Of a DNA stretch of 32,404 bases, positions 28,196-32,404 are shown piece after piece. Position 1 is the stretch's first letter; each line of letters begins with the position of its first letter. The DNA comes from an archaeon (GTDB lineage Archaea > Thermoplasmatota > E2 > UBA202 > JdFR-43), in NCBI GenBank assembly GCA_024275755.1, contig JAJRYN010000083.1, positions 1 to 32,404 on the forward strand. Reading direction: 5' to 3'. The notes below the pieces were generated by a model. It saw only the letters and a program-made list of their open reading frames with translations, ran no database searches and had not been told where the DNA came from. The position numbers and the translations under genes were made by a program.

Positions 28196-28359
28196 TATTT
28201 TTGTTATGATTTTTTATTATATTTAGTTTTGGATTAGGCAAGAATAACAGAAACATTAGCATGAATTCAAATAACCAGATAAAGAATTCATTCATCTTTA
28301 AAAATTCTAATATAAAAGAAAAAGAAAGTTAAAAGATAGCTAAAAGAGCGTCACCTCAA

Positions 28360-29691
28360 TTAAAGCATAGGATAATATCTTTCTATTTCATACTGAGTCA
28401 CTTTTATATCATTTAAATCAGCAGCCCCTTTATATTCCTCTATTTCCTTTTCTTTCAATTCTATGAACCTTGAATGAATATGGCTGCCGAGAATTTCTTT
28501 TGCCAGCTCGCTTTCTCTTAACTCATTTAAAGCAATCTCAAGATTTTCTGGCAACCTTTTGATTTTTTCTTTTTCATCTGCGCTTAAAGCATATACATTC
28601 TTTTGATATGGCTCCGGCAATTCATATCCCTTCTCTATGCCTTTTAACCCCGCTATTATCATGGATGCCATCACAAAGTATGGATTTGCCGCCGGATCAG
28701 GACTCCTTAACTCAATTCTCATTGCCTTCTCCTTTCCTTTTTCATACTTTGGCACTCTTATCAAAGCAGACCTATTGCCTACACCCCATACTTTATATAC
28801 CGGTGCTTCATAGCCAGGAACGAGTCTTTTATAAGAATTTATCCACTGATTAAGCAAAGCGGTGATTTCATTAATATGCTGCAATAAACCAGCAATATAA
28901 CTTTTTGCATCACTGGAAAGATAATGCTCATCATTTTCGTCGAAAAAGGCGTTTCTTCCTCCTTTCCATAAAGACTGGTGAATGTGCATCCCGCTGCCAT
29001 TATGTCCATTTAATGGCTTCGGCATGAAGGTGGCATATATTCCATTCCTTCTTGCATACTCCTTTGTCAAAAAGCGGAAAAGCATAATTTCATCTGCAAT
29101 TTTTAGAGCATCAGAATATTTTAAATCTATTTCGTGCTGGGACATGGCCACTTCATGATGATCGCATTCTGCCGTTATACCCATTTCTTCTAAACCCATC
29201 ATTGTCTGTTTTCTCACAAAGCCATAAAAATCTTCCATTGAATCAAAATATTTCCCGTTATCTATTGGCATGGGGCTGCAGGAATCTTTAAAATAAAAAT
29301 ATTCCATTTCCACTCCTGCATATACATTATCATATCCTTTTTGCCTCGCCCTTTCAAGCGCTCTTTTGAGTACATACCTTGGATCGCCTTCATATGGCCT
29401 ATTATCCTTTAACACGTCACACAATACATATGCAATTCTGTATCCATCGTAGCTCCAAGGCAAAACATAAAAAGCATTTTTATCTGGCCTTGCTGTCAAA
29501 TCACTGTCTTCGATCCTTGCAAAACCAGCAATGGAAGAGCCATCAAAACCTTTACCATCTTTCAAAGCATCTTCAAATTCTTCGACAGGAATATAAAAGC
29601 CGCGCAACATCCCAAATATATCTGAAAAAACCAGTTTAACAAATTTAACATCTTTTCCCTCGTCCTCAAGCCACGATAATATGTCGCTCAT
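28360..29691 (-). CDS. glnA: Glutamine synthetase type I
   Basis: GFDGSSIAGFARIEDSDLTARPD, AGVEMEYFYF, AECDHHEVAMSQHEIDLKY, NGHNGSGMHIHQSLW, NRSALIRVPKY. Confidence 0.95.
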   Translation of the reverse strand: MSDILSWLEDEGKDVKFVKLVFSDIFGMLRGFYIPVEEFEDALKDGKGFDGSSIAGFARIEDSDLTARPDKNAFYVLPWSYDGYRIAYVLCDVLKDNRPYEGDPRYVLKRALERARQKGYDNVYAGVEMEYFYFKDSCSPMPIDNGKYFDSMEDFYGFVRKQTMMGLEEMGITAECDHHEVAMSQHEIDLKYSDALKIADEIMLFRFLTKEYARRNGIYATFMPKPLNGHNGSGMHIHQSLWKGGRNAFFDENDEHYLSSDAKSYIAGLLQHINEITALLNQWINSYKRLVPGYEAPVYKVWGVGNRSALIRVPKYEKGKEKAMRIELRSPDPAANPYFVMASMIIAGLKGIEKGYELPEPYQKNVYALSADEKEKIKRLPENLEIALNELRESELAKEILGSHIHSRFIELKEKEIEEYKGAADLNDIKVTQYEIERYYPML

Positions 29692-29749
29692 AATATGTAA
29701 AATAAGAGTGAATAAAAAATTAACGACGATTAGCTTTTTAAATCATTCA

Positions 29750-30436
29750 TTACTTGCCAAATACGGCAACGGCAGCGCCAACAACATATGTTTCTTCGCG
29801 CTCCTGCCATAAAAATGTTATTGCTAACCCAACAAATTTATATAAAATAAAGATGGCTGGAGGAAACAGATTACCTTTTTCAGTGCCCATGCTCTGATAG
29901 CCAAACAAGCCAAGAGTACTCACCTTTCCTTCTTTGGCAATAATCCATCCCGCTATTGGAAGATAAGTTTTTGGAATGAACAAAGAATAGAAGTATATGT
30001 AAAAGAGTATTGTCTCCATGATTGAATGAAAGAAAGAATTCGAGATTAACTTGTCCATTATGCTGTATAGAAATATGGAAAATATTGATGCCGGAGTTTC
30101 AATCCATGAATTGCTGCCATAACCAGCTATCAAACAAAAAACATTGAAAATAAATGGAAGATACTGCATCTCTGTGAAACTTCTGTCAGCAATCCTCATA
30201 ATTTCTTCTGCAATTTCATCTGCATCTTTTATCAATTCATGTCTTTCAAGTTCACCCAAAACAACAGGAAGAAAAACATCGAATTCCCCGGTTTCAATAA
30301 GCTTGTGCATGAGGTTTTCCAGATTTATTTTATCCTCTACAGAAATCCATTTCTCGCTGACATCTCCATTATGATTTTTTACAACAACAACTTTCTCTGG
30401 AATGATTGCTGAAGTAAATAAAGGAATAACAAGCAT
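29750..30436 (-). CDS. Uncharacterised membrane protein
   Basis: Likely ATG start MLVIPLFTSAIIPEKVVVVKN at 30436 (tracked start 30499 is TTG). Soluble acidic N-terminus, hydrophobic segments, C-terminal AGWIIAKEGKVSTLGLFGYQSMG...ATYVVGAAVAVFGK-like tail. Confidence 0.6.
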   Translation of the reverse strand: MLVIPLFTSAIIPEKVVVVKNHNGDVSEKWISVEDKINLENLMHKLIETGEFDVFLPVVLGELERHELIKDADEIAEEIMRIADRSFTEMQYLPFIFNVFCLIAGYGSNSWIETPASIFSIFLYSIMDKLISNSFFHSIMETILFYIYFYSLFIPKTYLPIAGWIIAKEGKVSTLGLFGYQSMGTEKGNLFPPAIFILYKFVGLAITFLWQEREETYVVGAAVAVFGK

Positions 30437-30491
30437 CTCCTCCTCAACATCTATAAAATGATTAGAGAAATGAATATAAAATTTGTGTCGG

Positions 30492-31274
30492 CTAAACAAA
30501 TGCTCTGCTCACTACAATTTTCCCCTTCGCTTTCTTTTTAAATTCAGAGTAAATCTTTTCATAATAATTTCCAGAAATTCTTTTTTCGTACAGCTTCTTC
30601 TTTTCTTTAGATAAAACCCTGCTCATATTCTCCCACACATCCCCTTTCAAATGAAAATTATCTATTATGATTTCTTTTACTCCCGTGTCATTGAACAAAT
30701 CCACCCATTCATCTATTTCATTTTCTTCTATCTCTGGATATAAAGGGCCGAGAAATGCATAGGTGTATATGCCTCTATCAGCAAATTTCTTCAAAGCTTC
30801 TATTCTCTTTTCAATTGATGGAGCATAAGGCTCAAAAATTTTTCTGCTTTCGTCATTCAAAGTAGTGATTGTAAATCCAACCTTTGCCTCACTGAATTTT
30901 TTAATTATATCTATATCTCTTACAACCAAATTTGATTTCGTAAGTATATCGATGGGCCAGTCATGTTTTAGCAGCAGCATCAGGCATTTTCTTGTGAGTT
31001 CATAATTTTTCTCTGCTGTTTGATAAGCATCGGTGGAAGTTGATATACCTACGATGCCCTTCCTTTTTGTCTTCAGCTCTCTCCTAAGCACAGCAGGAAT
31101 GTTAACCTTTGCATATACTGCCTTATTCCATTCCTCTCTGCTGACGTGAAGAGTGGAAGGCACATAGCAATAAATGCATCCATGAGCGCAGCCAACATAG
31201 GGATTCAGTGAATAATCTATGCCAGGCAATCTCGAAGAAGTTAGAGCAGATTTGCACCATCTTTCTTTAATCAT
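30492..31274 (-). CDS. Radical SAM protein, SplB/spore photoproduct lyase-like family
   Basis: LNPYVGCAHGCIYCYVP (CxxxCxxC), GISTSTDAYQTAEKNYELTRKCLMLLL, ILTKSNLVVRDIDIIKKF. Ends in TAG (30492-30494), the only other in-frame TAG terminator noted in the window. Confidence 0.85.
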   Translation of the reverse strand: MIKERWCKSALTSSRLPGIDYSLNPYVGCAHGCIYCYVPSTLHVSREEWNKAVYAKVNIPAVLRRELKTKRKGIVGISTSTDAYQTAEKNYELTRKCLMLLLKHDWPIDILTKSNLVVRDIDIIKKFSEAKVGFTITTLNDESRKIFEPYAPSIEKRIEALKKFADRGIYTYAFLGPLYPEIEENEIDEWVDLFNDTGVKEIIIDNFHLKGDVWENMSRVLSKEKKKLYEKRISGNYYEKIYSEFKKKAKGKIVVSRAFV

Positions 31275-32403
31275 TTAAAAAGTCCTCCAGCTTTCGCTGA
31301 TATAACACGTTTTTAAGCAGACTGCTCGTCTCCATCCATCTCCTTACAGGTATGTGAAGCAATGAAGAAATGAAAAGCAACGCTTCCTTCACATCATCAA
31401 ATTTCTTTGCCTCTCCTCTCAAAGCTTTCCTTACATTCTCTCTAACATTCCATACACCAACAGGCATTATGTAGCCAGGATGTATCTCCCGCAAAACAAC
31501 AACCCCTGCTTGGCGGCGCTCTGCCTTGAGCTTCTCCGCCACAGCCAGACGAGCTGCATAATAGCAACCGCCTATGGTAGCATAATCGCTTCTCCCGTCA
31601 TAATATTCGTGGTCGCCGAATAAAACAATTTTTTTGCCTAACGGATTCCATGTTGTATTGGGATACCATGCTTCTATGAGCTCGTACTGCCAGCTACTTG
31701 GATACATAAATATTACCCATAAATTATCCAAGCTTCTTGTATAATATATACGGTATTCATTGAGCCATGGATAGCTTTTTATTTCCTCAACAAGCTTTTT
31801 GCCTATTGTATCATCCACAGCTGTTATACTCCATCTCGTCGGCACCATCTTTGGCTGCAAGCCAAATAAGCCAGCTGAAAATGCCTTCTGAATGGAAGAA
31901 ACAAATGTTCCGCGCTCATAAAGCCATAAAATGGCTTCTCTAGCCTTCATTTCATCATAGGCAGCTTTCTCTATCCTTCTGTCCACTTTTGCATTTCCCA
32001 CCCAAATCCTTTTTATTGGTGCTGAAGGACCATGGGGTTGAACTTCATCGTATAATGCTATTATGCCGCGAGGCTTCTTTTCAAACTCCACTTCCATGTC
32101 CACCGGCTTCGCTGCCATAGCTATTTCCTGCAAGTAGCATGCTATTTTGCTTTCAACATTCTTTACATCCAATCTATATTTTCCTCTAACTAATTTCATT
32201 CTGAACTCCACAAGCTCGTCAATACCTATATTATGCCAGAGTTCCGGTGTATCCATATATGAAGTGTCTCCTTCTATGGGGGGCAACATTGGCCCTACAT
32301 AAACTTTTGGATATCCATTTCTTCCAATGAAAAGGGAAGGGGGGGTGCTGCCAAAAAGCACTTTTTTCTCAATCTGTGGTTTTACTTCTAAATTGTTGTA
32401 ATA
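31267..32403 (-). CDS. nreA: NreA-family archaeal DNA repair protein (N-terminus beyond window)
   Basis: FGSTPPSLFIGRNGYPKVYVGPMLPPIEGDTSYMDTPELW; frame stays open past the tracked 32361 GTG start to the edge (...YYNNLEVKPQIEKKVLFGST). C-terminal QRKLEDFL resembles a PCNA-interacting (PIP) motif. Confidence 0.85.
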   Translation of the reverse strand, partial: YYNNLEVKPQIEKKVLFGSTPPSLFIGRNGYPKVYVGPMLPPIEGDTSYMDTPELWHNIGIDELVEFRMKLVRGKYRLDVKNVESKIACYLQEIAMAAKPVDMEVEFEKKPRGIIALYDEVQPHGPSAPIKRIWVGNAKVDRRIEKAAYDEMKAREAILWLYERGTFVSSIQKAFSAGLFGLQPKMVPTRWSITAVDDTIGKKLVEEIKSYPWLNEYRIYYTRSLDNLWVIFMYPSSWQYELIEAWYPNTTWNPLGKKIVLFGDHEYYDGRSDYATIGGCYYAARLAVAEKLKAERRQAGVVVLREIHPGYIMPVGVWNVRENVRKALRGEAKKFDDVKEALLFISSLLHIPVRRWMETSSLLKNVLYQRKLEDFLND

Positions 32404-32404
32404 T

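Noticed and set aside
1-32404. CRISPR arrays, transposases, integrases, prophage genes
   Set aside because: No direct-repeat/spacer pattern and no recognisable mobile-element proteins seen in the translated ORFs.

Overview
This 32.4 kb AT-rich window looks archaeal. The supporting families are a DUF120/RibK riboflavin kinase, DUF373, NreA, an archaeal site-2 protease and TATA-type leaderless promoters. A Thermoplasmatota-like euryarchaeote is my inference. I found about 27 protein genes and one tRNA-Leu(CAA), and no mobile element, CRISPR array or rRNA. Housekeeping genes include glmM, a TrmJ-type methyltransferase, ribH, ribK, glnA, 5-formyl-THF cyclo-ligase, a class V aminotransferase, an eIF2B/R15P-isomerase-like protein, nreA and a SplB-type radical SAM protein. 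These are interleaved with a run of secreted proteins: two transglutaminase-like proteins, an M28 peptidase, a Ca-repeat metzincin-like protease, a DUF2341/CARDB-like surface protein and an Ig-repeat protein. Two observations stand out. (1) The DUF373 ORF is interrupted by an in-frame TAG, followed by 80 further in-frame membrane-protein codons with no early start codon, ending in an ATGA overlap with the site-2 protease gene. (2) The Ig-repeat secreted protein is interrupted by an in-frame TAA inside a C-terminal module shared with the nearby M28 peptidase, and the coding frame resumes to a TAATG overlap with the next gene. Pyrrolysine-type TAG decoding would explain the first but not the second. 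Recent nonsense mutation or assembly error could explain both.
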